Source of the DNA: Streptomyces soli
Lineage (GTDB): Bacteria; Actinomycetota; Actinomycetes; Streptomycetales; Streptomycetaceae
NCBI RefSeq assembly: GCF_003999195.1
Contig: NZ_RJVR01000053.1
Coordinates: 1-34,879, forward strand
DNA: 34,879 bases
Direction: 5' to 3'
Numbering within the stretch: position 1 is the stretch's first letter; the number at the start of each line of letters is the position of its first letter. Below the pieces are notes generated by a model, which had not been told where the DNA came from, did no database searches, and saw nothing but the letters and a program-made list of their open reading frames with translations. The position numbers and the translations under genes were made by a program. Shown here one piece after another: positions 24,111 through 31,690 of the stretch.

Positions 24111-25658
24111 TCACTTGATCAGCGGCAGCGCAGCGAAGATGTGGTCCTGCCAGAGGCGGCGGGAGGTTTCCTCCGGGTAGGGGGTGACCTGTGGGTCCGC
24201 GTCGAGGACTTGGACCAGTCGCCGTTCGGTGTCGTACGAGGGCCAGCCCGGGTCGCCCGTCGTGGCGAAGGCGGTCCAGGCCGCGCGGAAGCGGGACGAC
24301 AGCGCCTCGGCCTCCGGCGAGGATTCGGTGCCGGCGAAGAGCAGCGAGCCGAGGTCGGCGTCGAACGTGCCGAACAGCAGCGGTATGTCCAGGCCGTGGC
24401 AGGCGCCCAGGACGCCGCCGTTGCCCGGGGCCGGCCAGGTCAGGTCGTACATGTGGGCGCGGCCGCCCCCGGCGATGTGGGCCTCGGCCAGGTGCAGCGA
24501 GGGCATGCGGAACAACCAGTCGGACTGGACCCGTTCGTACAGCTCGCCGGGCGAGGCGTCCGGGAAGGCGCCGCGGTAGGCCCGTTCGCCGTCCGGTCCC
24601 GGCCCGAACATGCGCAGTGCCGCCGCCGCTTCCTCGTCGCTGATCTTCCCGAACCGGCCGCCGAGGACGACGAACAGCCGGAACTCGTCCCTGTTGTGCC
24701 CGGCGATCAGCTCCACGTCCCGTGCCGCGCCGGCCGCGAGCGCCTGCCATGGAGTGGTCGGCAGCACCTCACCGTCGACGACGGGGGAGAAGGGGGTCTG
24801 GGTGGGGACGACCTGACCCCACCTTTCCTCGTACTGGTGCATCTTGGTGCTCAACGTCTGTCCTGCGGCAGTCAGTTGGCGTGGATTCACCGTGGACAGG
24901 TCGGCGACCGTCGGCCGCAGGCCCGCCTCGGCGGCGAGGGCGGCCGCGATGTCCCGGGCCAGCTCGTCCGAGAAGTACGTTCCCGGCACGCTCTGTGCGA
25001 TGGCCCGCCGGAACAGTCCCGTTGCGCTCGGCATGGCCAACAGCGAGGCGACCGATCCGGCTCCGGCCGACTCTCCGAAGACGGTGACCTGACCGGGGTC
25101 GCCGCCGAACGCCGTGATGTTCTCCCGTACCCATTCCAGGGCCGCGACCTGGTCGAGCAGGCCACGGTTGGCGGGCGCCCCGTCGATGCGGGCGAACCCC
25201 TCAATGCCGACGCGGTAGTTGAGGGTGAGCACGACCACGTCGCCGTCGCGGGCGATGCGCCGGGCGTCGTAGCCGGGGCTGCCGGAATGGCCGAGCTTGT
25301 AGGCGCCGCCGTAGATCCACACCATCACCGGGCGAGGGGCGGCCGGGTCCGGGTCGGGCGTCCAGACGTTGACAGTCAGCCAGTCGTCGCCCATGGGCGC
25401 GTCCAGCGCTCCGGTGCGGCCCTGGATCCCCACCTCCTGCGGGGGCGGCGGACCAAAGGTGTACGCGTCCCGTATCCCGTCCCAGGCGGGCACGGGGCGC
25501 GGGGCCTGGAACCGCGCATCCCCCACCGGCGGTTCGGCGAACGGGATGCCGCGGAAGACCGCCAGGCCGCCCTCCCGGCGCCCGCGCACCGCACCGGCGG
25601 TGGTACGCACCACGGGCTCGGCGGAACCGTCTGCTGACTCGTACGACTCGCCTGTCAT
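24111..25658 (-). CDS. type-B carboxylesterase
   Basis: This 515-residue alpha/beta hydrolase belongs to the carboxylesterase/lipase (COesterase) family. The start at 25658 is preceded by GAGGAG; an upstream extension in frame is Arg/Pro-rich and unlikely to be protein. The catalytic triad is S197 in GESAG, E325 (HNRDEF) and H421 (GACHGLD), and the oxyanion hole GGAY is at 117-120. FRGIPFAEPPVGDARF near 35-50 is a classic family block. It hydrolyses ester bonds of small acyl esters, and the physiological substrate is unknown. No signal peptide is visible, so it is probably cytoplasmic. Confidence 0.93.
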   Translation of the reverse strand: MTGESYESADGSAEPVVRTTAGAVRGRREGGLAVFRGIPFAEPPVGDARFQAPRPVPAWDGIRDAYTFGPPPPQEVGIQGRTGALDAPMGDDWLTVNVWTPDPDPAAPRPVMVWIYGGAYKLGHSGSPGYDARRIARDGDVVVLTLNYRVGIEGFARIDGAPANRGLLDQVAALEWVRENITAFGGDPGQVTVFGESAGAGSVASLLAMPSATGLFRRAIAQSVPGTYFSDELARDIAAALAAEAGLRPTVADLSTVNPRQLTAAGQTLSTKMHQYEERWGQVVPTQTPFSPVVDGEVLPTTPWQALAAGAARDVELIAGHNRDEFRLFVVLGGRFGKISDEEAAAALRMFGPGPDGERAYRGAFPDASPGELYERVQSDWLFRMPSLHLAEAHIAGGGRAHMYDLTWPAPGNGGVLGACHGLDIPLLFGTFDADLGSLLFAGTESSPEAEALSSRFRAAWTAFATTGDPGWPSYDTERRLVQVLDADPQVTPYPEETSRRLWQDHIFAALPLIK

Positions 25659-25991
25659 CGTCAATGACTCCTCACTGGTTGCCGCTGGAACGATACGGGC
25701 GCACAGGCGCCAGGCGGCCGCCCCCCGTGGGAACGGGACCGCGACCGCCTGGCGCTCGGTGATCGGCGGGCGCCGAGCCGATCGCGGTACGGCTCGCCTG
25801 GGTGGCGGGACGACCCGCATCCCGCCACCCAGGCCGCGATCGAACTGCTCACGGCGCTCTACCGCACAGGGTGACGCCCCACCGCCGACGAATCGAGGCC
25901 ATCGCCTCAGCCGGCCGCCCGCGCAGGACTCACCGAGGGCAGGCTCGGCGATCCAGGAAAGGGGTTCGCTGAGTTCGACGGCACGTCCTGC
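25659..25991. other. 333-base intergenic region with a perfect 15-base inverted repeat
   Basis: No supported gene is present. Bases 25796-25810 and 25820-25834 are a perfect 15-base inverted repeat (GCCTGGGTGGCGGGA and its complement) around nine bases. Weaker palindromes such as GATCGGC/GCCGATC (25761-25767 and 25777-25783) precede it. A short plus-strand frame across the hairpin ends TQAAIELLTALYRTG with a TGA at 25872-25874 and could be the tail of a lost gene, but it could not be assigned. Confidence 0.5.
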
Positions 25992-26402
25992 TCAGGCCTC
26001 CTCGGGGGCGAGCCGCAGGGAGATGCTGTTGATGCAGTAGCGCTGGTCCGTGGGGGTGCCATAGCCCTCGCCCTCGAAGACGTGGCCGAGGTGGGAGCCG
26101 CAGCGGGCGCAGCGGACCTCGGTGCGGGTCATGCCGTAGGTGCGGTCCTCGATGAGTTCGACGGCCTTGGAGTCGGCGGGGTCGTAGAAGGACGGCCAGC
26201 CGCAGTGGGACTCGAACTTGGTGTCGGAGCGGAAGAGCTCGGCGCCGCAGGCGCGGCAGGAGTAGATGCCGGTGGTCTTGGTGTCGGTGTATTCGCCGGT
26301 GAAGGCGCGCTCGGTGCCGGCTTCGCGCAGGACGGCGTACTCCTGGGGGGTCAGCTCTTCGCGCCACTGCTGGTCGGACTTCTCGACTTCGTACGACGAC
26401 AT
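25992..26402 (-). CDS. msrB: peptide-methionine (R)-S-oxide reductase MsrB
   Basis: This 136-residue protein reduces the R form of methionine sulfoxide in proteins and protects against oxidative damage. The zinc site is given by C49 and C52 (CRAC) with C98 and C101 (CARC). The catalytic cysteine is C123 in RYCINSISL, and C67 in SHCGWPSF is the likely resolving residue. The length is typical. It lies 11 bases downstream of murC on the same strand and is probably cotranscribed. Confidence 0.97.
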   Translation of the reverse strand: MSSYEVEKSDQQWREELTPQEYAVLREAGTERAFTGEYTDTKTTGIYSCRACGAELFRSDTKFESHCGWPSFYDPADSKAVELIEDRTYGMTRTEVRCARCGSHLGHVFEGEGYGTPTDQRYCINSISLRLAPEEA

Positions 26403-26413
26403 GTGCGTGCTCC

Positions 26414-27811
26414 TCAGCTCTCCAGGCGGGCGAGGATCTTCGGACCGAGGTCCGTGACGTCGCCCGCGCCCATGGTGAGAACAAGGTCACCGGGCTTGGC
26501 CATTCCGGCGATGAGGCCGGGGACGGCGTTTTTGTCGTGCTCGAGGGTGACGTCGGCGCCCTTGGCGGCGGCGGCGTCGACGATGAGGGTGCTGGTGACG
26601 CCGGGGAGGGGGTCCTCCCGGGCGGGGTAGATGTCGAGGACGAGGGAGGCGTCGGCGAGGGCGAGGGCGTGGCCCATTTCGAGGCCGAGCTCCTGGGTGC
26701 GGCTGAAGAGGTGGGGCTGGAAGACCACGATGATGCGGCCGCGGCTGTCACCGGCGGCTTCGCGGAGGGCCTGGAGGTCGGCGGTCATCTCGGTGGGGTG
26801 GTGGGCGTACGAGTCGATGACCTGGACGCCGGCGGCGGTGCCCTTGAGCTGGAGACGGCGCTTGACGCCGGTGTACGAGCCGAGGGCCTCGGCGAGGCCG
26901 GCGGGGTCGATGCCCAGCGCGGCGCCGGCGGCGAGGGCGGCGACGGCGTTGTGGGCGTAGTGGCGGCCGGGGACGGAGACGGTGAAGGTGATCTCGGCGC
27001 CGCCGAGGGCGACGGTGACCTGGCTGGACATGCCGCGCGCGGTGATGTTCAGGATGCGTACGTCGGCCGCCTCGTCCTCGCCGACGCGGACGATGGTGAG
27101 GTCGTCGTGGCCGGCGACGCGGGCGGCCAGCTCGCGGGCGCCGGAGTGCTCTCCGACGACGAGGGTGCCGCCGGGGCGGATCTTGGTGGTGAAGGTCTCG
27201 AAGGACTCGTAGATCTCGTCCATCGAGGCGTAGTTGGCGTGGTGGTCCAGCTCGACGTTGAGGACGATGGCGACCTCGGGGTCGTACTTCTGGAAGCTGC
27301 GGTCGCTCTCGTCCGCCTCGGCGACGAAGATCTGCCCCGCGCCGTGGTGGGCGTTCGAGCCGGGGGCGTCGAGGTCGCCGCCGATGGCGTACGAGGGGTC
27401 GAGGCCGAGGGTGCCGAGGCCGACGGCGAGCATCGAGGTGGTGGTCGTCTTGCCGTGGGTGCCGGCGACGGCGATGGGGCGGTAGCCGGTCATGAGCGCG
27501 GCGAGGGCGTCGGAGCGGTGGACGACCGGGATGCCGCGCTCCGCGGCGGCGGCCAGCTCGGGGTTGTCGGCCCGGATGGCGCTGGAGACGACCACGCTGG
27601 TGGCGTCGGGGGCGAGGTGGACGGCGGCGTGACCGATGTGCACCGTCGCGCCGAGCGCGCACAGGGCCTCGGCGGTCTCGGAGTCCTTGGCGTCGCTGCC
27701 GGCGACCCGCGCGCCGCGCTGGGCGAGGATCTTGGCGATGCCCGACATCCCGGCGCCGCCGATGCCGATGAAGTGCGGTCGGTCCATGGCGGGGGGAATC
27801 GTGGGGGTCAT
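26414..27811 (-). CDS. murC: UDP-N-acetylmuramate--L-alanine ligase MurC
   Basis: This 465-residue Mur ligase adds L-alanine to UDP-MurNAc with ATP, the first amino acid step of peptidoglycan synthesis. The N-terminal Rossmann motif is GIGGAGMSG (16-24), the ATP P-loop is GTHGKTTTT (117-125), and ADESDRSF and HHPTEM are further family blocks. The start ATG at 27811 follows CGGGAG. In Streptomyces murC lies apart from the dcw division/wall cluster, which fits the absence of other mur or fts genes here. It is the first gene of a likely murC-msrB transcript. Confidence 0.97.
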   Translation of the reverse strand: MTPTIPPAMDRPHFIGIGGAGMSGIAKILAQRGARVAGSDAKDSETAEALCALGATVHIGHAAVHLAPDATSVVVSSAIRADNPELAAAAERGIPVVHRSDALAALMTGYRPIAVAGTHGKTTTTSMLAVGLGTLGLDPSYAIGGDLDAPGSNAHHGAGQIFVAEADESDRSFQKYDPEVAIVLNVELDHHANYASMDEIYESFETFTTKIRPGGTLVVGEHSGARELAARVAGHDDLTIVRVGEDEAADVRILNITARGMSSQVTVALGGAEITFTVSVPGRHYAHNAVAALAAGAALGIDPAGLAEALGSYTGVKRRLQLKGTAAGVQVIDSYAHHPTEMTADLQALREAAGDSRGRIIVVFQPHLFSRTQELGLEMGHALALADASLVLDIYPAREDPLPGVTSTLIVDAAAAKGADVTLEHDKNAVPGLIAGMAKPGDLVLTMGAGDVTDLGPKILARLES

Positions 27812-27964
27812 GCGCGCGTCTCCCGGGGTTCTGCTGGCCGGCTTGGGTGCGGTCCTGATTCTTCCACCTCGCGGTGCGCGATCCGACCGCGGGCGGCGGC
27901 GGGACCCGGACGCCCGGGGTCGCGCCGCCTGGGTCGCGCCGCCGGGCGCTCAGTCGTCCGGCGC

Positions 27965-28438
27965 TCAGTCGTCCGGATTGTGCGCGAAGAGCTTCAGCAC
28001 CGGCACGCCCACCTTGTGCCGGGCCCGGGAGGTCCAGTCGCGGTGGAAGAACTCCTCGACCAGGTGGGGGGCGGTGAGGACGATGACCTCGTCGGCGTGG
28101 GTCTGCTCGACCACCGACTTGAGCAGCTCGATCGGGTGCCTCTCGACGACCTCGCCTACCGCCTCGCTGCCCGCGTCGCGCAGGGACTTGAGGGAGTGGG
28201 CGAGCGCCCGTTCGGCGGGGAGCAGCGCGTCGCCGCCCTCGGGCTGCTGTCCTTCGCGCACGGCCTTGTCGAGTTCGCCCAGGGCTACGTCGTCAACGGC
28301 CCGCAGCAGCCGGTCCTGGTCGCCTCGGGGCTGCATGAGCACGACGAAGGAGACGGGCTCGTCGCCGTGGAGGGTGGTGACCAGCTCCAGGTCGGCCGGC
28401 ACGAGCGGCTTCTCGATCATCAGTACGGTCGTGAACAC
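27965..28438 (-). CDS. conserved actinobacterial protein, often named indole-3-glycerol phosphate synthase
   Basis: This 157-residue protein starts at GTG 28438, with AAGGA seven bases upstream. It has a mixed alpha/beta pattern: TTVLMIEKPLVPADLEL, SFVVLMQPRG, and the C-terminal half ADEVIVLTAPHLVEEFFHRDWTSRARHKVG. The last part resembles a universal-stress/nucleotide-binding type fold. Relatives in databases often carry the name indole-3-glycerol phosphate synthase, but the protein has neither the length (about 260) nor the TIM-barrel motifs of TrpC. That name should not be trusted. It is located between murC and the RibD-C gene, all on the minus strand. Confidence 0.75.
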   Translation of the reverse strand: MFTTVLMIEKPLVPADLELVTTLHGDEPVSFVVLMQPRGDQDRLLRAVDDVALGELDKAVREGQQPEGGDALLPAERALAHSLKSLRDAGSEAVGEVVERHPIELLKSVVEQTHADEVIVLTAPHLVEEFFHRDWTSRARHKVGVPVLKLFAHNPDD

Positions 28439-28521
28439 GGACACATCCTTCTTTCTCGCGGGTGCACGCGGTGTAAGTGTTCCCTCACACCGGCAAGCGG
28501 AACGGGATATTCCGCCGGATG

Positions 28522-29289
28522 TCAGCCACGCGTGTAGCGCGTGAACAGGAAGCCGTCCTCCTCCAGGATCGAGATCGGACTGAATCGTTCCGGTTCCGTG
28601 ATCCCGGGGCCGTTCATGATCCGCATGGCATCGCCCGCGGCGACCAGCGGGGCGATCGTCAGGCACAGCTCGTCCAGCACGCCGGCCCCGGCGAACTGGG
28701 CGAGCAGCCTCGGGCCGCCCTCCGTGAGCAGCCGGGTCAGCCCCCGGGCGGCCAGTTCGCGCACCGCCCGGGCCGGGTCCACGCCGGTGCCGTCGCCCGC
28801 CACGACGATCTGGGCGCCGGACTTCACGGCGGTGTCGACACGGTCGGCCGGGGCGTCGGCGCCGGTCAGTACGAGGGTGGGCACCGCGGGCTCGGTGAAC
28901 AACGGCGCCGAGAAGTCCAGGTCGAGGCTCGCGCTGACCACGGCGATCGCCGGCACCGGCGGCTGGCCCGCGGCGCTGCGGCGGGCCCGGAAGGCCTCGC
29001 GGACCCGGGCCGGGCGGTAGCCCTCCTGGCGAACCGTTTCGGCGCCGACGACCACCGCGTCGGCGAGGGCGCGCAGGGTGCCGAAGACCCGCATGTCGGC
29101 GTCGGAGGAGAGCGGCTGCGACCGGCCGTCGTGCCGGGCCGCGCCGTCCAGCGAGGACACCATGTTGGCCCGCAGCCATGTCTTCCCCGGCGGCAGTTCC
29201 GGATAGGCGTACGCGTCCGCGAGGTCGTCCGACGTACTGACGGTCGTACGGGCGGTCTCACCGGCCGGGGCGGGGAAGAGGCGGTACAT
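28522..29289 (-). CDS. RibD C-terminal domain reductase (pyrimidine reductase family)
   Basis: This 255-residue protein is a stand-alone RibD-C/dihydrofolate reductase-like domain. ANMVSSLDGAA (41-51) and the NADPH-loop TEGGPRLLAQ (189-198) are the family signatures, and VVVGAETVRQEGY (79-91) is typical. RibD-C reduces the ribosyl side chain of the pyrimidine intermediate in riboflavin synthesis. Without the deaminase half, stand-alone actinobacterial members may act on riboflavin, F420-related or other pteridine-like substrates. Its start faces the zapE-like gene across 135 bases, a likely divergent promoter. Confidence 0.88.
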   Translation of the reverse strand: MYRLFPAPAGETARTTVSTSDDLADAYAYPELPPGKTWLRANMVSSLDGAARHDGRSQPLSSDADMRVFGTLRALADAVVVGAETVRQEGYRPARVREAFRARRSAAGQPPVPAIAVVSASLDLDFSAPLFTEPAVPTLVLTGADAPADRVDTAVKSGAQIVVAGDGTGVDPARAVRELAARGLTRLLTEGGPRLLAQFAGAGVLDELCLTIAPLVAAGDAMRIMNGPGITEPERFSPISILEEDGFLFTRYTRG

Positions 29290-29424
29290 ACCAGCAGTCT
29301 GGCATGTACCTGCGCCCGGCAGGCGAAGGAAGGATCAGCCGGGGCGCCGCCGCCACGACGTCCGTGCGGTCACGTGGAGTGCGCCACACGGGCCGTGAAC
29401 GCCTGCCGGGAGGCACTACGCTGG

Positions 29425-30504
29425 GTGATTGTGTCATCCTCCGCTGCCGCCGACGCCCGTGTGGCCGAAGCCCGTGTCATAGCCCTGTCCCAGCGCGAGC
29501 CGCACGTCCCGGCGGACCGGATGGTCGCCGAGATGGTGCCGCCGCCGCGCTTCGACTCCGTACGCTTCGACAACTACCTCCCGGACCCGGCGCAGCCCAG
29601 CCAGGCCGAGGCCGTACGCGTTCTCGAGGGCTTCGCGGCGACCCTCGGCAGCGCCGCCGACACCCGGAAGCGCTGGTTCCGGCGCGAGGCCCCCGCGGCC
29701 GCCGGACCCGGCGGGGTGTACCTCGACGGCGGCTACGGCGTCGGCAAGACGCACCTGCTCGCCTCCCTCTGGCACGCCACGCCCGCGCCGCGCGAGCAGA
29801 AGGCCTTCGGCACCTTCGTCGAGCTGACGAACCTCGTCGGCGCCCTCGGCTTCCAGCACGCGGTGCAGGCCCTCAGCGGCCACCGCCTCGTCTGCATCGA
29901 CGAGTTCGAGCTCGACGACCCCGGGGACACGGTGCTGGTCTCCACCCTGCTCGGCAAGCTCGCCGACGCGGGCGTGAAACTCGCCGCCACCTCCAACACC
30001 CTCCCCGGCAAACTCGGCGAGGGCCGGTTCGCCGCCACCGACTTCATGCGGGAGATCCAGGGCCTGTCCGCCCGCTTCCGCAGCCTGCGCATCGACGGCC
30101 AGGACTACCGCCACCGCGGTCTGCCCGAGGCCCCGTCCCCGTACGCCGACGAGCAGGTCGCCGCCCTCGCCCAGCGCACGCCGGGTGCCTCGCTGGACGA
30201 CTTCGGCGCCCTCCTGGACCACCTCGCCCGCGTCCACCCCAGCCGCTACGGCGCGCTCTGCGACGGCGTCGAGGCGGTCTTCCTGCGGGGCGTCAAGCCC
30301 GTCGCCGACCAGGCCACCGCCCTGCGCCTGGTCGTCCTCGCCGACCGGCTCTACGACCGTGAAGTGCCCGTCATGGCGTCCGGTGAGCCCTTCGACCGCA
30401 TCTTCAGCGAGGAGATGCTGGCCGGCGGCTACCGCAAGAAGTACTTCCGGGCCATCTCCCGGCTCACCGCCCTTGCCCGCGACGCGGGGCGCCTCGCGGC
30501 CTGA
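29425..30504 (+). CDS. zapE: ZapE/AFG1-like P-loop ATPase
   Basis: This is a 359-residue AFG1-type ATPase. The start is GTG 29425, eleven bases after GGGAGG; GTG 29431 is an alternative. Walker A is GGYGVGKTH (102-110) and Walker B is LVCIDEFELDD (155-165), followed by the sensor-like ATSNT. E. coli ZapE associates with the Z ring under stress, and mitochondrial relatives handle membrane proteins. Whether the actinobacterial member acts in division is not known. It is followed 124 bases later by ppk2. Confidence 0.9.
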   Translation: MIVSSSAAADARVAEARVIALSQREPHVPADRMVAEMVPPPRFDSVRFDNYLPDPAQPSQAEAVRVLEGFAATLGSAADTRKRWFRREAPAAAGPGGVYLDGGYGVGKTHLLASLWHATPAPREQKAFGTFVELTNLVGALGFQHAVQALSGHRLVCIDEFELDDPGDTVLVSTLLGKLADAGVKLAATSNTLPGKLGEGRFAATDFMREIQGLSARFRSLRIDGQDYRHRGLPEAPSPYADEQVAALAQRTPGASLDDFGALLDHLARVHPSRYGALCDGVEAVFLRGVKPVADQATALRLVVLADRLYDREVPVMASGEPFDRIFSEEMLAGGYRKKYFRAISRLTALARDAGRLAA

Positions 30505-30627
30505 CACAGTCGGCCCGACGAAGCCGGTCTGCCCTGGCGGCCGCGGCCGATCCGGCGGACGATCGAACCCAGTCGAGTCGAATCGAACCGACCCGGTACG
30601 AGCGTGTGAAGGGCGGAGGTATCCGCG

Positions 30628-31506
30628 GTGGCGAAGACGAACCGGAAGCAGCGCGACCCGCGAGTCACCGACCTGCGCTCGCTGCTGCGCGTCCCGCCCG
30701 ACGGCAAACCCGTCAGTCTCTCGTCGTACGACCCCTCGGCCAAGCCCGGCGGGCCGTCCGGCAAGGTGCACGCCAGGGCCGGGATGGCCGGCACCGGCTC
30801 ACGGCTGACGGAGCTGCAGGACCGGCTCTTCGCGCAGAGCGCGACGGGCGACCGGCGCCGGCTGCTGCTGTTGCTGCAGGGCATGGACACCTCGGGCAAG
30901 GGCGGCACCGTCAAGCACGTCCTGAGCGGCCTCAACCCGGCCGGCTGCCGCTACCGGGCCTTCAAGCCGCCGACCGAGGAGGAGCGGGCCCACCACTTCC
31001 TCTGGCGGGTCGAGCGGTCGCTGCCGCAGCCGGGGGAGATCGGCGTATTCGACCGTTCGCACTACGAGGACGTGCTTGTCGCCCGGGTCCGGGGACTGGT
31101 GCCGCCCGCCGAGTGGATGCAGCGGTACGACGAGATCAACGCCTTCGAGCGCCGGCTCGCCGAGGACGGCGTCACCATCATCAAGGTCTTCCTGCACATC
31201 AGCCGCGAGGAACAGCTCAAGCGGCTGCTCGCCCGCCTCGACAAGCCCCACAAGCGCTGGAAGTTCAGCCCGTCCGACATCGACGACCGCGCGCTCTGGC
31301 CCGCCTACCAGGAGGCGTACGAAGCCGCCCTGGCCCGCTGCTCCACCCCCGCCGCGCCCTGGTACGTCGTCCCGGCCGACCGCAAGTGGTACCGCAACTG
31401 GGCGGTGGGCCGGCTGCTCCTCGAACACCTTGAGGAGATCGATCCGCAGTACCCACCGGCCGACTTCGACGTGGAGGAGTGCCGCAAGCGGCTGCTGGAG
31501 ACCTGA
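30628..31506 (+). CDS. ppk2: polyphosphate kinase 2 family protein
   Basis: This 292-residue PPK2 protein starts at GTG 30628, with GGAGG eight bases upstream. Walker A is GMDTSGKGG (85-93), Walker B is GVFDRSHYEDV (139-149), and the lid region contains DKPHKRWKFSPSD. PPK2 enzymes move phosphate between polyphosphate and nucleotides. The single-domain length fits class I or class III, so it could phosphorylate NDP, NMP or both using polyP. The short gap upstream (30505-30627) includes a run of TCGA/TCGAA repeats but no gene. Confidence 0.93.
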   Translation: MAKTNRKQRDPRVTDLRSLLRVPPDGKPVSLSSYDPSAKPGGPSGKVHARAGMAGTGSRLTELQDRLFAQSATGDRRRLLLLLQGMDTSGKGGTVKHVLSGLNPAGCRYRAFKPPTEEERAHHFLWRVERSLPQPGEIGVFDRSHYEDVLVARVRGLVPPAEWMQRYDEINAFERRLAEDGVTIIKVFLHISREEQLKRLLARLDKPHKRWKFSPSDIDDRALWPAYQEAYEAALARCSTPAAPWYVVPADRKWYRNWAVGRLLLEHLEEIDPQYPPADFDVEECRKRLLET

Positions 31507-31511
31507 TCAGG

Positions 31512-31530
31512 GATCCGTTGTAGCCGGATC
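31512..31530. terminator. weak hairpin between convergent ppk2 and the zinc-ribbon gene
   Basis: GATCCG (31512-31517) and CGGATC (31525-31530) pair across seven bases in the 22-base convergent gap and reach into the stop codon of the minus-strand gene. The stem is short, so the call is tentative. Confidence 0.3.
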
Positions 31531-31690
31531 AGCCCGAGCAGGCGGTGCGCTGCGCCTCCTGCCATTCGCAGCGCGGGCAGAGCGTGATGCCGGGCCGCGA
31601 CTGCGGGTATTCGGTGGGCTCGCGGCACAGCACGCATTCGGCGCGGGGCTCGTCCTCGGGCGCTTCGGTCACTTCGTTCACCTCGCTCAT
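31529..31690 (-). CDS. 53-residue zinc-ribbon protein coupled to treZ
   Basis: This 53-residue protein has an acidic N-terminal half (SEVNEVTEAPEDEPRAE) followed by two CxxC knuckles, CVLC and CPRC, spaced 17-18 residues apart. That is a minimal zinc ribbon. Its ATG overlaps the treZ stop as ATGA, so it is translated by coupling to treZ. No family name is certain. It may bind zinc and assist another protein, and a regulatory link to trehalose metabolism is only inferred from the overlap. The short length, clear motif and coupling together support a real gene. Confidence 0.75.
   Translation of the reverse strand: MSEVNEVTEAPEDEPRAECVLCREPTEYPQSRPGITLCPRCEWQEAQRTACSG

Noticed and set aside
26537..28537. 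666-residue plus-strand frame
   Set aside because: Mirror of murC and the following small gene; repetitive Gly/Val/Asp composition and no ribosome site or domain.
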